Assembly (NCBI RefSeq): GCF_003254525.1
Contig: NZ_QFYS01000003.1
Location: 186,001-250,000, forward strand
Length of the DNA stretch: 64,000 nt
Direction of reading: 5' to 3'
Source: Phenylobacterium kunshanense
GTDB lineage: Bacteria > Pseudomonadota > Alphaproteobacteria > Caulobacterales > Caulobacteraceae
Position 1 is the stretch's first letter; the number at the start of each line of letters is the position of its first letter. Below are positions 17,016 to 25,918 of this stretch, one piece after another. A model generated the notes under the pieces. The model had not been told where the DNA came from, searched no databases, and was given only the letters and a program-made list of their open reading frames with translations. The translations under genes were made by a program, and so were the position numbers.

Positions 17016-18005
17016 CGCAGGCGCGGCAGCTCGCGAGGTCCCAGTAGGAGTGCAGCGTCAGGCCCCGCTGCACGGTCGTCATGTGATACGGCAGCAGGGC
17101 GCCGGCCGGGCAGCGGTAGACGTCCTGGTCCGACAGGTAGGTAAAGTCCTGCTTGCCGAAGCGGCGCCCGAGGTTAGCGGCTTCGGCACATAGGGCGTCA
17201 CGCCGATGGACTCGCAGGCCACGATCTCCTCGCCCGAGAAGTAGCCCCGGTGGGCCAGCATCTCGAGGCCGTCCACGCCCATCGCGGACTTGGCCTTCTC
17301 GCTCATGGCCGTGAGCTGCTGGCGGTCGCTGCCGGTCATGATCACGTCGTGGGCCACGATCAGGTGACTCAGCCTCGACGACGGACTGGACGTTGTAGCC
17401 GACGATCCCGCTGCCCCGGCCGCTGGTCGCCATGGATCGCGCGTCCGGGTCGGTCAGCGAGACCTAGCCGTCCGGCGCCTCAGCCACTTGGATTTCCATG
17501 GCCTTCAGCGCCTGCATCTGTGCGCGCAGGGTGGCGATCTTGTCCTTCAGCTTCCCGGCCCGCGCCTCGGCGGCCTCGCCCTCCTGCCGGTCGGCGGTGT
17601 CGAGGTCGACCAGATAGCCCTCGATGTGCTCAGCCACCTGCTCCATCCGCTTCTTCAGCTTCGTGGCGGTGAAGTTCTTGTCGCGCATGTTCACCGCCTG
17701 AACTTGCTGCCGTCTACCGCCGCCAGCGCCTGGGTGAAGAGCCCGATCTGGCGGCACAGCACCACGAAGTGCGCGCAGGCCGCCTGGATCGCCGGACCGT
17801 GGTCCTTGCGGAAGTTGGCGATGGTCTTGTGGTCCGGCGCCAGCTTGCCCATCAGCCACATCAGCTCGACGTTGCGCCCCGCCTCCCGCTCCAGCCGGCG
17901 GCTCGACGGCACGCGGTTCAGGTAGCCATAGACGTAGAGCTTTAGCAGCGTGGCCTGCCTGCGATCCTCACCCTCGACGAAGCGGCCCATCTGCGCCCCC
18001 GACAC
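17014..18005 (-). pseudogene. Decayed IS1182-type transposase
   Basis: Three frames on the same strand carry consecutive parts of one DDE transposase. First comes MSGAQMGRFVEGEDRRQATLL, then SSRRLEREAGRNVELMWLMG, PDHKTIANFRKDHGPAI and VDGSKFRR. The second has NMRDKNFTATKLKKRMEQ and LKAMEIQVAEAPDG. The third has SLTDPDARSMATSGRGSGIVGYN, HRGYFSGEEIVACE, FGKQDFTYLSDQDVYRCPAG and YWDLASCRAC. The segment expected between LL and KLYVYGYLNR (about 50 residues) is deleted, at least two frameshifts are present, and the C terminus stops at the kinase fragment. The element is dead, and no terminal repeats were found. Confidence 0.8.
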
Positions 18006-18480
18006 CGTGACGTCAGGAGCCTGAACTGCTTCGCGTTCTTACACAGCCTCAGTCGGTTGTTCGATCCCTCTGGGTTCCGCCATGGGGCGGAGACGCCGAA
18101 GACGCAGAAGGGGCGACGGCTCCCTCCGGGCGGCGCGCGAAAACCTGTGGACCGTTTCACTCGGCGGGCATCACGACCGGTCTTTCCCGGCGTGGCCGAC
18201 CGGCCGTCCGCAGCGAAGTGTCCAGGCGTGGCGGGCGATAGCGTGTGCAAGCGCGTTCCCGGGAGGGGAATGCCTTCCCCTACGGCCGAGCCCGTGGTCT
18301 CGGCCGACCCCTTCTGCGGGGCCCGCGCCCCCGCAACGCCCCGCATGATGGCCTGTCCTGCGCACGGCTCCGCCGTCCGATGATGCAGATCGCTTCCCGC
18401 GCCTGCCCGCGCGGGAGGAGGAGGGAGGACGAGGCGGGGCGGCCCCGCATCGGGGGTCGCCTCCATCGCAGGGGACCGCC
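18006..18480. other. Non-coding gap before the ICE backbone
   Basis: No convincing gene. It lies between the IS remnant and the RadC-like gene and may hold that gene's long leader. Around 18043-18080 the string GTTGTTCGATCCCTC and a following TTCCGCCA resemble a tRNA 3' end, but the T stem does not pair. A GC-rich leader runs directly into the RadC-like ATG. Confidence 0.4.
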
Positions 18481-19128
18481 ATGCCCCGTTCCACTTCCAC
18501 CCCCGCAGAGGTCCTCGCCCGGCTCATCAGGTCCGGTCCGTCCGCTCTGGACGACCAGGAAGCGCTGGAGGTCGCCGCCGGCCTGGACGCCGGGGAGGCG
18601 GCCGCGCTGTTCGCCGAGTTCGGCTCCCTGCCGGAAGTGCTGGCGGCCTCGGTCGCCGCCCTGTCGCGGTCCGCGCCGGCCGAAGCCGCCGTGCGCCTCG
18701 CCCTCGCGAAGGACATCGCCCGGCGACTTCTCGCGTCGCCGCTTCGCCAGCGGCCCGTGCTTAGCGGTTGGGAGAGCGTCGCCGCCTACCTGCGGGGCAT
18801 GCTGGCCGGGCGCTCGCGCAAACAGTTGCTCGGGCTCTTCCTCGACAAGCGCAACCGTCTGATCCGGGACGAAGTGCTGGGCGAGGGAACGGTCGATCAC
18901 GTGCCCGTTTACCCGCGTGAGATCATGCGGCGAGCTTTGGAGCTCGATGCCGCGGCGGTGGTGCTCGCCCACAACCACCCTGGCGGGCTCGCGACACCCT
19001 CGACCAGCGATGTGGACTCCACGCGCCAGGTCGTCGAGGCCGGACGGTTGCTGCGCATCGCCGTGCACGATCACTTCCTGGTCGCTGACCAGGAGGTGAT
19101 CAGCTTCCGCGGCCTGGGCCTCCTGTGA
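18481..19128 (+). CDS. radC: RadC-family JAB-domain protein
   Basis: This 215-residue protein carries the metalloprotease-like JAB/RadC core. It has DEVLGEGTVDHVPVYPREI, HNHPGGLATPSTSDVDSTRQ (the HxHP...SxxD zinc motif) and a C-terminal VHDHFLVADQEVISFRGLGLL. RadC-like proteins are very common on plasmids, islands and ICEs; no DNA-repair role has been firmly established for them. The stop overlaps the GTG of the next gene (GTGA). Together with the Toprim and DUF2958 genes it opens the backbone of the dusA element. Confidence 0.88.
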   Translation: MPRSTSTPAEVLARLIRSGPSALDDQEALEVAAGLDAGEAAALFAEFGSLPEVLAASVAALSRSAPAEAAVRLALAKDIARRLLASPLRQRPVLSGWESVAAYLRGMLAGRSRKQLLGLFLDKRNRLIRDEVLGEGTVDHVPVYPREIMRRALELDAAAVVLAHNHPGGLATPSTSDVDSTRQVVEAGRLLRIAVHDHFLVADQEVISFRGLGLL

Positions 19129-20096
19129 GCCGGGCCGCGACCCTGGCGCCGATCGTCCGCGCGCTCGGCGGCGACCTCTGGGCCGGCGGGCGACGCGCCA
19201 ATGTGCCGGGCCCCGGGCATGGTCCCGATGACCGCTCAGTGTCGCTGCTCCTCTCGCGCGACCGGGTGGTGGTCCACTGCTTCGCCGGCGACGACTGGCG
19301 GACCGTGCTGGCCGAGATCGAGGACCTCGGCCTTGTGGACGGCGAGGGCCGCCTGGTCGGGGCGGGGGGCGCCCTTGTGGTCCCGCCGCCGGCGCCCGGA
19401 CGGCGTGAACGATTGGCCGCGGCGCAGCAACTCTGGTCGGAAGGTCGGCCGCTCGGGCGCTCACTGTCGGCGCGGCACCTCGACCTGCGCGGCGTCGCCG
19501 CGCCCACGGAGGGTCTGCGGCACCATCCTGAGGTTCCGGCGGCGGTCTACGCCGGCGCGGGCCCGCGCCGGCCGGCGCTGCTGGCGGCGATCCGGGACGC
19601 CGCCTCCGGGGATCTCGTCGGTGTCGAGGTCACCTACCTCGCGCCGAACGGGACGCGGGCCCTGCTCCGACTGCCGCGCAAGACCGTCGGCCTCTGTCCG
19701 CCAGGCGCCGCGGTGCGTTTCGCGCCGGCCGGTCCACGCCTGCTGGTGGGCGAGGGGGTGTTCACCAGCCTGTCGGCGGCGGGGCGGTTCGGGCTGCCGG
19801 CCTGGGCGCTCCTGTCGACCCGTAACCTGCGTCGATGGCGGCCGCCGGCGGGGGTGCGCTTCGTGCTGATCGCTGCGGACCGCGGCGCCGACGGCGAGGC
19901 CTCGGCGCGGGCGCTGGCGGCGAGCCTGCGCGCGTCCGGGGTGGCGGTGGCGTTGCGATGGCCGCCACCGCCGTTCGGGGACTGGAACGAGGCGCTTGGG
20001 ATGGGCCCCGGGGAGGTGGAGGGGAAGGAAGGGCGCGGACGGGCGGGCGCGGCGGACGGGAGGTCCGGGCCGTCGGCCCGGAGACCCACGCCATGA
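19125..20096 (+). CDS. Toprim-domain primase-like protein
   Basis: This 323-residue protein has an N-terminal primase-like region (VVVHCFAGDDW) and a C-terminal Toprim domain. The Toprim glutamate lies in LLVGEGVFTSLSA and the metal-binding Asp in VLIAADRGADGEASA. Toprim domains bind Mg2+ and act in primases, topoisomerases and OLD nucleases. Such plasmid/ICE Toprim proteins are thought to prime replication or help DNA processing after transfer. It is coupled to the RadC-like gene by GTGA and to the DUF2958 gene by ATGA overlaps. Confidence 0.8.
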   Translation: MSRAATLAPIVRALGGDLWAGGRRANVPGPGHGPDDRSVSLLLSRDRVVVHCFAGDDWRTVLAEIEDLGLVDGEGRLVGAGGALVVPPPAPGRRERLAAAQQLWSEGRPLGRSLSARHLDLRGVAAPTEGLRHHPEVPAAVYAGAGPRRPALLAAIRDAASGDLVGVEVTYLAPNGTRALLRLPRKTVGLCPPGAAVRFAPAGPRLLVGEGVFTSLSAAGRFGLPAWALLSTRNLRRWRPPAGVRFVLIAADRGADGEASARALAASLRASGVAVALRWPPPPFGDWNEALGMGPGEVEGKEGRGRAGAADGRSGPSARRPTP

Positions 20097-20515
20097 CCGA
20101 CACCCAACCCGACGACGACGGCCTCGTCCTGATCCCGGACGCGCTGCGGCCGCGCCTCGCCGCCAATGCGGCGGAGCCGGACGGGGATCACGTCCCCGTC
20201 CTGAAGCTGTTCAACCCCTCCGGGCCCGGGACCTGGCTGATCACCGAGCTCGATCCTGATGGCGACACGATGTTCGGACTCTGCGACCTCGACATGGGCT
20301 GTCCGGAGCTGGGCTCGGTGAGCCTGCGCGAACTTACCGGCGTGACCTTGCCGTTCGGGCTGACCATCGAGCGCGACATCCACTTTGAGGGGCGGCTGCC
20401 GATCTCGCAGTGGGCCGAGATCGCACGGCGCTGCGGCTCGATCCGCGAGGCCGAGCAGATCGTGCGCACGGTTGCGCCCGCGTCCGACACTGCGCCGGCC
20501 GTAGATCCCGACTGA
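20093..20515 (+). CDS. DUF2958 domain protein
   Basis: This 140-residue protein matches the pattern of DUF2958: LVLIPDALRPRLAANAAE, VPVLKLFNPSGPGTWLITEL, MGCPELGSVSL and LPFGLTIERDIHF. The family is a frequent passenger of conjugative plasmids and ICEs, and its function is unknown. The ATG overlaps the Toprim stop. The last 30 residues are a disordered Ala/Pro/Asp tail. Confidence 0.85.
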   Translation: MTDTQPDDDGLVLIPDALRPRLAANAAEPDGDHVPVLKLFNPSGPGTWLITELDPDGDTMFGLCDLDMGCPELGSVSLRELTGVTLPFGLTIERDIHFEGRLPISQWAEIARRCGSIREAEQIVRTVAPASDTAPAVDPD

Positions 20516-20678
20516 ACCCTTCCGCCCATCCGCCGGCGGTTGCGGCCGCCGGCGGACCTGTCCGGCCCCTTTGGCCGGGCGATCCGCGCCCTCCCGGCGC
20601 AAGCTGCCCTCGCCATTGTCCCGCCAAAGCGTGGGTGGCGAGGACCGACTCACACCCCTGACCCCCAGGAGTACGACC

Positions 20679-22475
20679 ATGAGACTGGCCTTTGCCGATC
20701 CCCGCAACCTGACCCTCTCGCCGCTCAACATGCACTATGGGCGACCCGATCCCGACGTCTCGGACATCCTGCCCTCGGTCCGCCAGCGCGGGGTGCTGCT
20801 GACGCTGCTGGTGCTCGAGACCGTGGCCGACGGCGCTGTCGTGCCCGACCGCTTCGAGGTGGTCGCCGGTCGGCGCCGCTGGAAGGCCGCGCTCGCGGCG
20901 ATCGCCGAGGGTGTCGAGATCGACCCGGTGCCGATCGGCATCCTCGAAGCCGGCGACGACGCCGCGGCCATCGAAGCCTCGCTGATCGAGAACCTGGGCC
21001 GCCTGCCGCCCGACGAGGTCACCTGCTGGGAGACTTTCACCCGGCTGGTGAAGTCCGGGCGCACGGCCGAGCAGATCGCCGCCACCTTCGGCCTGTCGGA
21101 CGTGGTGGTGAAGCGGACCCTGGCGCTGGGCAACCTCCTGCCGCGAGTGCGGAGCCTCTACCGCAAGGAGGCGATCGACGTGGCGACGGTCCGCTGCCTG
21201 ACGCTGGCCAGCAAGGCGCAACAGAAGGCTTGGCTCGCCATGTTCGACGATCCCGAGCAGCGGGCGCCGATGGGCGGTTCGCTGAAGGCCTGGCTGTTCG
21301 GCGGGGCCTCGGTCCCCACGAAGCACGCGCTGTTCTCGCTGGACGACTATCCGGGCCAAATCCGAGCCGACCTGTTCGGCGAGGAGAGCTACTTCGTGGA
21401 AAGCGACCTCTTCTGGCGCTGCCAGAACGAGGCGGTCGCCGCGCGGGTGGAGGCGCTTCTCGCCGACGGATGGAGCGAGGTCACGGTCCTCGAAGTGGGC
21501 GAGCCCTTCTACAGCTGGAAGCACGTCAGGACGCCGAAGGCCAGGGGAGGCAAGGTGTTCATCTCCGTCGGGATGAAGGGCGAGGTCGAGGTTCACGAGG
21601 GCTGGCTCACCGACAAGGAGGCCAAGCGGGCGCACGCGGCGGCCGAGAAGGCGGCGCGCGGCGAAAATCCCGACGCCGCCGAGGCCGCGAAGCTGGCGTG
21701 GCCCGAGGTGACCCAGGCGCAGGGGCGCTACATCGACCTGCACCGCCATGCCGCCGTTCGGGTGGCCCTCACCGAACATCCGGCGGTGGCGCTGCGCCTG
21801 CTGGTCGCCCACGCTGTCGCCGGTTCGCCCTACTGGCAGGTGAAGCCCGAGCCGCGCGCGCCCCACGACCCCGGGATTGCCGTCAGCCTGGCGGCCAGCC
21901 CGGCGGAGGCGGCGTTCGCCGAGCGGCGGCAGGCCGTGGCGGCGATCCTCGACCTGGGCAAGGAGGTCGACCAGGTGCTGGGCCGCCGCGGCCTGGGCGG
22001 GGTTGCGGCCGTCTTCGCGCGGCTGCTCAGCGTGCCCGACGAGGCTGTGCTCGCGGTGGCGGCCGTGGTCATGGCCGAGAGCCTGGAGGCCGGGGGCGAA
22101 GCGGTCGACGCGGCCGGCGTCTGGCTGAAGGTCGACATCGCCCGGTTCTGGTCGCCCGACGACGCCTTCTTCGACCTGATGCGGGACCGCGAGACGGTCA
22201 ACGCCATGCTGAAGGAGGTCGGCGGCAAGAAGGTCGCGGACGGCAACCTGACGGAGAAGGTGAAGACCCAGAAGGGCATCCTGAGGGACTTCGTGGACGG
22301 GGCGAACGGGCGTGCCAAGCCCGAGGCCTGGACGCCGAAGTGGATGGCGTTCCCGGCGCAGGCCTATACGCGGCGGCCGTTCGATCCGGCGCGGCGGGCC
22401 CGCGGGGTCGCCCCGCTGCTGCGGCGGGCTGAGGCGGCCTTGACGCCCGAACCGGCCGCGATCGCCGCCGAATAG
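20679..22475 (+). CDS. ParB/RepB-like protein of the ICE backbone
   Basis: This 598-residue protein has an N-terminal ParB nuclease-like fold (LTLSPLNMHYGR, VVAGRRRWKAALAAIAEG, IEASLIENLGRLPPDEVTCW) and a helix-turn-helix (RTAEQIAATFGLSDVVVKRTLALGNL). The long remainder (about 200-598) is a helical region typical of the extended ParB homologues on alphaproteobacterial plasmids and ICEs, with no assigned role. It could aid maintenance or act as a regulator; no ParA was seen in the window, so classical partition is unlikely. ATG 20679 has CCAGGAG eight bases upstream. Confidence 0.85.
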   Translation: MRLAFADPRNLTLSPLNMHYGRPDPDVSDILPSVRQRGVLLTLLVLETVADGAVVPDRFEVVAGRRRWKAALAAIAEGVEIDPVPIGILEAGDDAAAIEASLIENLGRLPPDEVTCWETFTRLVKSGRTAEQIAATFGLSDVVVKRTLALGNLLPRVRSLYRKEAIDVATVRCLTLASKAQQKAWLAMFDDPEQRAPMGGSLKAWLFGGASVPTKHALFSLDDYPGQIRADLFGEESYFVESDLFWRCQNEAVAARVEALLADGWSEVTVLEVGEPFYSWKHVRTPKARGGKVFISVGMKGEVEVHEGWLTDKEAKRAHAAAEKAARGENPDAAEAAKLAWPEVTQAQGRYIDLHRHAAVRVALTEHPAVALRLLVAHAVAGSPYWQVKPEPRAPHDPGIAVSLAASPAEAAFAERRQAVAAILDLGKEVDQVLGRRGLGGVAAVFARLLSVPDEAVLAVAAVVMAESLEAGGEAVDAAGVWLKVDIARFWSPDDAFFDLMRDRETVNAMLKEVGGKKVADGNLTEKVKTQKGILRDFVDGANGRAKPEAWTPKWMAFPAQAYTRRPFDPARRARGVAPLLRRAEAALTPEPAAIAAE

Positions 22476-22599
22476 CCTCAGCAGCTTTTCTCCACGCACG
22501 CTCCCGTTTCTCGCGGGGGCGTGCGCCTTTGCAGTGGATGCGAACGCACGCCACAGCTTTGACGGGCGAACTTGGTTCGTTCATTGCAGGGGCTGACCC

Positions 22600-22812
22600 A
22601 TGGACGAGCACCTCGCCTATTTCCTGGAGTTGCGGATTCGGCTGCGTGGCCGCGCCGAAGCGGTGGCGATCGTCGACCGTTGCATCGGAATGATCGCCCG
22701 CGCTGACGGGGCGTCGCCGGCCGAGGTGGAGGTCATCGAGCTCGAATTCGAGGCCTTGCGCCGGGACCTGATCCTGCGGTTCGGGGAGCGCAAGCCCATC
22801 ACGCAGCACTGA
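22600..22812 (+). CDS. Small helical hypothetical protein
   Basis: This 70-residue acidic protein is predicted to be almost entirely helical (LAYFLELRIRLRGRAEAVAIV, then VEVIELEFEALRRDLILRF). ATG 22600 follows CAGGGGC. It lies between the ParB-like gene and a convergent membrane-protein gene. No motif was recognised. It is typical of small uncharacterised ICE backbone proteins. Confidence 0.5.
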   Translation: MDEHLAYFLELRIRLRGRAEAVAIVDRCIGMIARADGASPAEVEVIELEFEALRRDLILRFGERKPITQH

Positions 22813-22838
22813 GGACCCGCCAGCTGACGGCCGACAGC

Positions 22839-23723
22839 TCAGCCGATCTGGCGGTCGAAGTTGTAGGGATCCGGCGCGTCGCGGGCCGCCAGGCTCAGTG
22901 GCTGAAAGCCCGCCTCGTTGTCGGACTGCGCGAAGCAGAAGCCGGTGATCCAGCCGCGGCCGGCCAGGTCGCGGTATTCCACGAAGCCGTGGAAGTAGAC
23001 GCTCGGCCGTGAATCTTCGCCGCCGGATCTCACCTTCCGGCCCGGCTTCAGCGCCGAAAACAGCGGCAGCGCGCGACCGGTTTCGATCTCCTGAGAGACA
23101 TCATTCGCACCGACGGCGACGCCGTGGACGACGGGCTTGCCAGCCTCCTTGTCCGGATCGATGGGGTCCGGCATCTCGCCGCTGTTGCCAAGCTCGAAAT
23201 GCCGCCGGGTGATCAGCGCCGGCACGCGGCCGAGGTTGCGGAACCGGTACTTCGTCACGTCGTAGGTGATCGAGTTGTCGCCGAAGGTGACGCCGCTCTT
23301 CACGACCTCAAGCAGCAGGAACGGCCGCTCGTAGCCGCTCAACATGCGCTCCGCCACGTCGGCGCTGCGCCGGTTCTCCCGCCACGCACGGCGGGCGTAG
23401 ACGGCCGCGGCTACCGCAGCGAGGCCCGCGATCGCGGACAGTCCCAGAGCGCTGAAGCCCAGGTACGTCTGCCAGCGCGCGGCCTCGACCTGGGCGGCGA
23501 TCCCTTCCTCGGCGATGCGGTTCGCGTGCTGGGCTGCGGCCAAAGTCTCGCGCTCGAAAGCGGATGGCCGGTCGATCGAAGTGGGCGCTGGCGCAGGCTC
23601 ACTGGCCACCGGCGTTTGCGCGGGCGCCGCCGTTACGGCCGCGGCAGTGACGCCCGGACCCAACAGCACGGCGATCAGCGACCAGGACGCAGACGCGAGC
23701 AGCGGACGGAGGGTTGGACGCAT
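22839..23723 (-). CDS. Hypothetical membrane-anchored protein
   Basis: This 294-residue protein has an N-terminal signal or anchor (residues 8-30) and a second hydrophobic helix at about 85-107 (FSALGLSAIAGLAAVAAAVYARR), followed by a ~190-residue soluble domain. Conserved-looking stretches are YRFRNLGRVPALITRRHFE and VYFHGFVEYRDLAGRGWITGF, a pattern seen in small inner-membrane proteins with a cytosolic beta-domain; no domain name can be given. It runs against its neighbours and may be a lone cargo gene. The ATG at 23723 was chosen because the frame upstream is noise. Confidence 0.6.
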   Translation of the reverse strand: MRPTLRPLLASASWSLIAVLLGPGVTAAAVTAAPAQTPVASEPAPAPTSIDRPSAFERETLAAAQHANRIAEEGIAAQVEAARWQTYLGFSALGLSAIAGLAAVAAAVYARRAWRENRRSADVAERMLSGYERPFLLLEVVKSGVTFGDNSITYDVTKYRFRNLGRVPALITRRHFELGNSGEMPDPIDPDKEAGKPVVHGVAVGANDVSQEIETGRALPLFSALKPGRKVRSGGEDSRPSVYFHGFVEYRDLAGRGWITGFCFAQSDNEAGFQPLSLAARDAPDPYNFDRQIG

Positions 23724-23930
23724 GCGGCGAGCGTGCCGCGATTCCGGCGGGTCGCGTTGGCCGGGTGCGGCCGGCGTCACCGGCGCCGCCGAAGCGGAGG
23801 ATCGCGACGGAGCGCCACCGGGCCGGCCCGCCGGCAAGGGTGCGCTGGCGCCGCCTTCGGCGCCCTGGCCTGCGGGCCGGTCCGGCGGCCGGAGGTCGCG
23901 AGCTTCGGCTCGCAGCCTCAGGAGACCGCC

Positions 23931-24878
23931 ATGCGACCGCCATCCACCTTCTTCAACACCGCCGACCTCGACGGCTTCGATGCACGCACCGCCGCGCTGC
24001 AGGACCCGCGACCCCATCCCACCGAGCCGCAACTGGTCCAGCTGGGCCGGGCCCTTCTGGGCGAGGTGCTCGACACCGTGCTGGGCGGCGCCCTCGAGGA
24101 TCACGCCGTCACCATCTGCGAGACGCTGATCGGCGGGCTGCACGCCGGTGTCCAGCGCCTCGAACGGGACGCCGACCGCGAGCGCGAGCGGCTCGCCGGC
24201 CTGCTGCGCGACTTCGACGGCTCCGAGGTCGCCGACGTGGACCTGCAGGAGGCGAAGGCGCGGGCCGACGCAATGGACGTGGCCGCCGAGGCCCTGGCCT
24301 TTGTGCGCGACGCCGCCGCCGAGAGTTATGGCATTTCGACCGGAGAAGTCTGGAGCCCCTGGCGGGGATCGGTCCGCGGCGGGGCGACTGCGGCGCAGCT
24401 CGACGCCCAGGCTGCGCTGCGTGCGATCGAAGTCCGCCGCCGCGACGCCGCCGACCCCGGCGATGCGGTGGTCGCGTTCCGCGCTTCGCCGCGCAGTGAC
24501 ACGCCCGAGGACGCCGGACGGATCTTCGACGCCCTGAACTGGGCTCGCACCCAGCACCCCGACATGTCCCTCGCGCTTACCGGCGCGAAGGGCGGCGAGC
24601 GCATCGCCAAGCGCTGGGCGCAGCAGAAGGGCGTCCGTCTGGTCCTGGCCCGTCCCGACTTCGAGCGCTTCGGCCGCGCCGCGCCGTTCCGCGCCAACGA
24701 CCAGCTGCTGGCGCTGCAGCCGGTCTGCGTGCTGGTGCTGCCCGAAAGCCTGGGCCTGGCCGCGCAGGCCGGCGCGCCGCCGTTCGGGCCGGCGATGAAC
24801 CTCGCCGAACAGGCCCAGGCGCGCGGCGTGCGTTGTGTGCGGATCGGTCCAAAGCCCGGCGCGCCCGCCGCCGCCTGA
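23931..24878 (+). CDS. DUF2493 (SLOG/YAcAr-like) protein
   Basis: This 315-residue protein has a helical N-terminal half and a C-terminal DUF2493 domain. In that domain, ALNWARTQHPDMSLALTGAKGGERIAKRWAQQKG and VLARPDFERFGRAAPFRAND form the Rossmann-like fold thought to bind nucleotide-derived ligands. DUF2493 genes recur beside ParB-like, RadC and DUF736 genes on alphaproteobacterial plasmids and ICEs. ATG 23931 has AGGAG 10 bases upstream. Role unknown. Confidence 0.8.
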   Translation: MRPPSTFFNTADLDGFDARTAALQDPRPHPTEPQLVQLGRALLGEVLDTVLGGALEDHAVTICETLIGGLHAGVQRLERDADRERERLAGLLRDFDGSEVADVDLQEAKARADAMDVAAEALAFVRDAAAESYGISTGEVWSPWRGSVRGGATAAQLDAQAALRAIEVRRRDAADPGDAVVAFRASPRSDTPEDAGRIFDALNWARTQHPDMSLALTGAKGGERIAKRWAQQKGVRLVLARPDFERFGRAAPFRANDQLLALQPVCVLVLPESLGLAAQAGAPPFGPAMNLAEQAQARGVRCVRIGPKPGAPAAA

Positions 24879-25055
24879 GCCCGGCCGGCGGGCTGTGTCG
24901 AATCCGGCGACCGGCCCGCCATTTCCTGGCGTGCATTGTGAATATTGGCGGGCGGCCCAGGCGGCGGCGCCCGCGAGGGGGAAATATCGCCCTTGTCACG
25001 ATCCGGGGCGGCCGCGCCTCCTTGCCGCTTCGCCTGATCCAGGCCAGCGGAGTTT

Positions 25056-25700
25056 GTGATGGCCGAGCCCCAGGCCGAGCCCTTCCATGTCGCCCTGTCG
25101 GCGCTGCGCGAGCGCCTGCAGAACGGGACGCTCGCGCCGGGCGGCCGGGCGACCGCCGTCGACCTAGCCGACGAGCTGGGCCTCTCGACCACGCCGGTGC
25201 GCGAGGCGCTCTCGCGCCTGACCGGGGAGGGGCTGCTGGAGGACCGGCGGGGGCAGGGCTACTTCGTCCGCCTGCTCGGCCCCGTCGAGGTCGCGGACCT
25301 CTACCGGATGAGTCTGGCGCAGCTCCTCATCGCGCTGGACCCCCGGCGTGCGAACCGGGTCGCCCCGGCTTCGCCCGGCCCGCTGGACACCGAACCGGCG
25401 GGCGGTGTTGACCCGGTCGCCGGCGTCGAGTCGCTCTTCCGGCGCTGGGTGGCCGCCACCGGGAGCCGGCCGCTGTACGCCGCCTTCCGCATCGGGCAGA
25501 TCCAGCTCGGGCCGGTGCGTCGGCTGGAGGCCCAGCTGTTGGCCGACCTGGACGGCGAGGCGCTGGCGCTGCTCGCGAGCGGGGCGGCGTCGCGGGCCGA
25601 GCGGCTGGCGCTGCTGCGCCAGTTCCATGCCGTGCGGATCCGGGAATCCGACCGGCTCGCGGCCCTCATCGAGGCCGGCGCGCGGGACCTGAAAAAATAG
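25056..25700 (+). CDS. GntR-type regulator of the lasso peptide cluster
   Basis: This 214-residue transcription factor has an N-terminal winged helix of the GntR type (LRERLQNGTLAPGGRATAVD, LGLSTTPVREALSRLTGEGLLE, then RGQGYFV). The helical C-terminal effector domain is shorter than in FadR. GntR-type genes accompany several alphaproteobacterial lasso loci. It lies 85 bases before the precursor gene, and a tandem GAATATA repeat in that gap is a candidate binding site. A second ATG is one codon downstream of the first. Confidence 0.75.
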   Translation: MMAEPQAEPFHVALSALRERLQNGTLAPGGRATAVDLADELGLSTTPVREALSRLTGEGLLEDRRGQGYFVRLLGPVEVADLYRMSLAQLLIALDPRRANRVAPASPGPLDTEPAGGVDPVAGVESLFRRWVAATGSRPLYAAFRIGQIQLGPVRRLEAQLLADLDGEALALLASGAASRAERLALLRQFHAVRIRESDRLAALIEAGARDLKK

Positions 25701-25703
25701 ACC

Positions 25704-25721
25704 GAATATAGATTGAATATA
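25704..25721 (+). promoter_or_regulatory. Tandem GAATATA repeat before lasso precursor
   Basis: GAATATA occurs at 25704-25710 and again at 25715-25721, 11 bases apart (one helical turn). The sequence is AT-rich in a very GC-rich locus and sits between the GntR stop and the lasso precursor start. It may be an operator or part of the promoter; direct experimental support is absent. Confidence 0.45.
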
Positions 25722-25785
25722 CACATCCCAGGTTGTCCGATTGGCTCGTCGCAATCAGCGGCGGTTACGACCCAGGGAGGTCAAG

Positions 25786-25911
25786 ATGATGAAGCTGTTC
25801 AGCCTGCGGAGCTTCCGGCTCCTGAGCCTCGGCGGCGCCAAGGCGTCGACCTACGGCAACCCGGACGGCGACGAGGTCGAGATCGACGAGCAACTCTACT
25901 TCAAGCCGTGA
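25786..25911 (+). CDS. Lasso peptide precursor (A)
   Basis: This 41-residue open frame was found by direct reading. The leader is MMKLFSLRSFRLLSLGGAK followed by ASTY, and the Thr at position -2 of the cut site is the residue lasso maturases require. The predicted core is GNPDGDEVEIDEQLYFKP, 18 residues. Gly1 would be joined to the side chain of Glu9 (nine-residue ring), with Tyr15/Phe16 as candidate plugs. Calculated monoisotopic mass of the cyclised product is about 2045.92 Da. GGGAGGTCAAG precedes ATG 25786; ATG 25789 is an alternative start. It is followed by a strong hairpin and the B gene. Glu7 would give a seven-residue ring, which is smaller than usual. Confidence 0.85.
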   Translation: MMKLFSLRSFRLLSLGGAKASTYGNPDGDEVEIDEQLYFKP

Positions 25912-25918
25912 CGCCGAG

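Noticed and set aside
18040-18080. Possible tRNA 3' end (GTTGTTCGATCCC, TTCCGCCA) as an attachment site
   Set aside because: The T arm does not pair and no acceptor or anticodon arm precedes it; the adjacent integrase is of the dusA type, not tRNA type.
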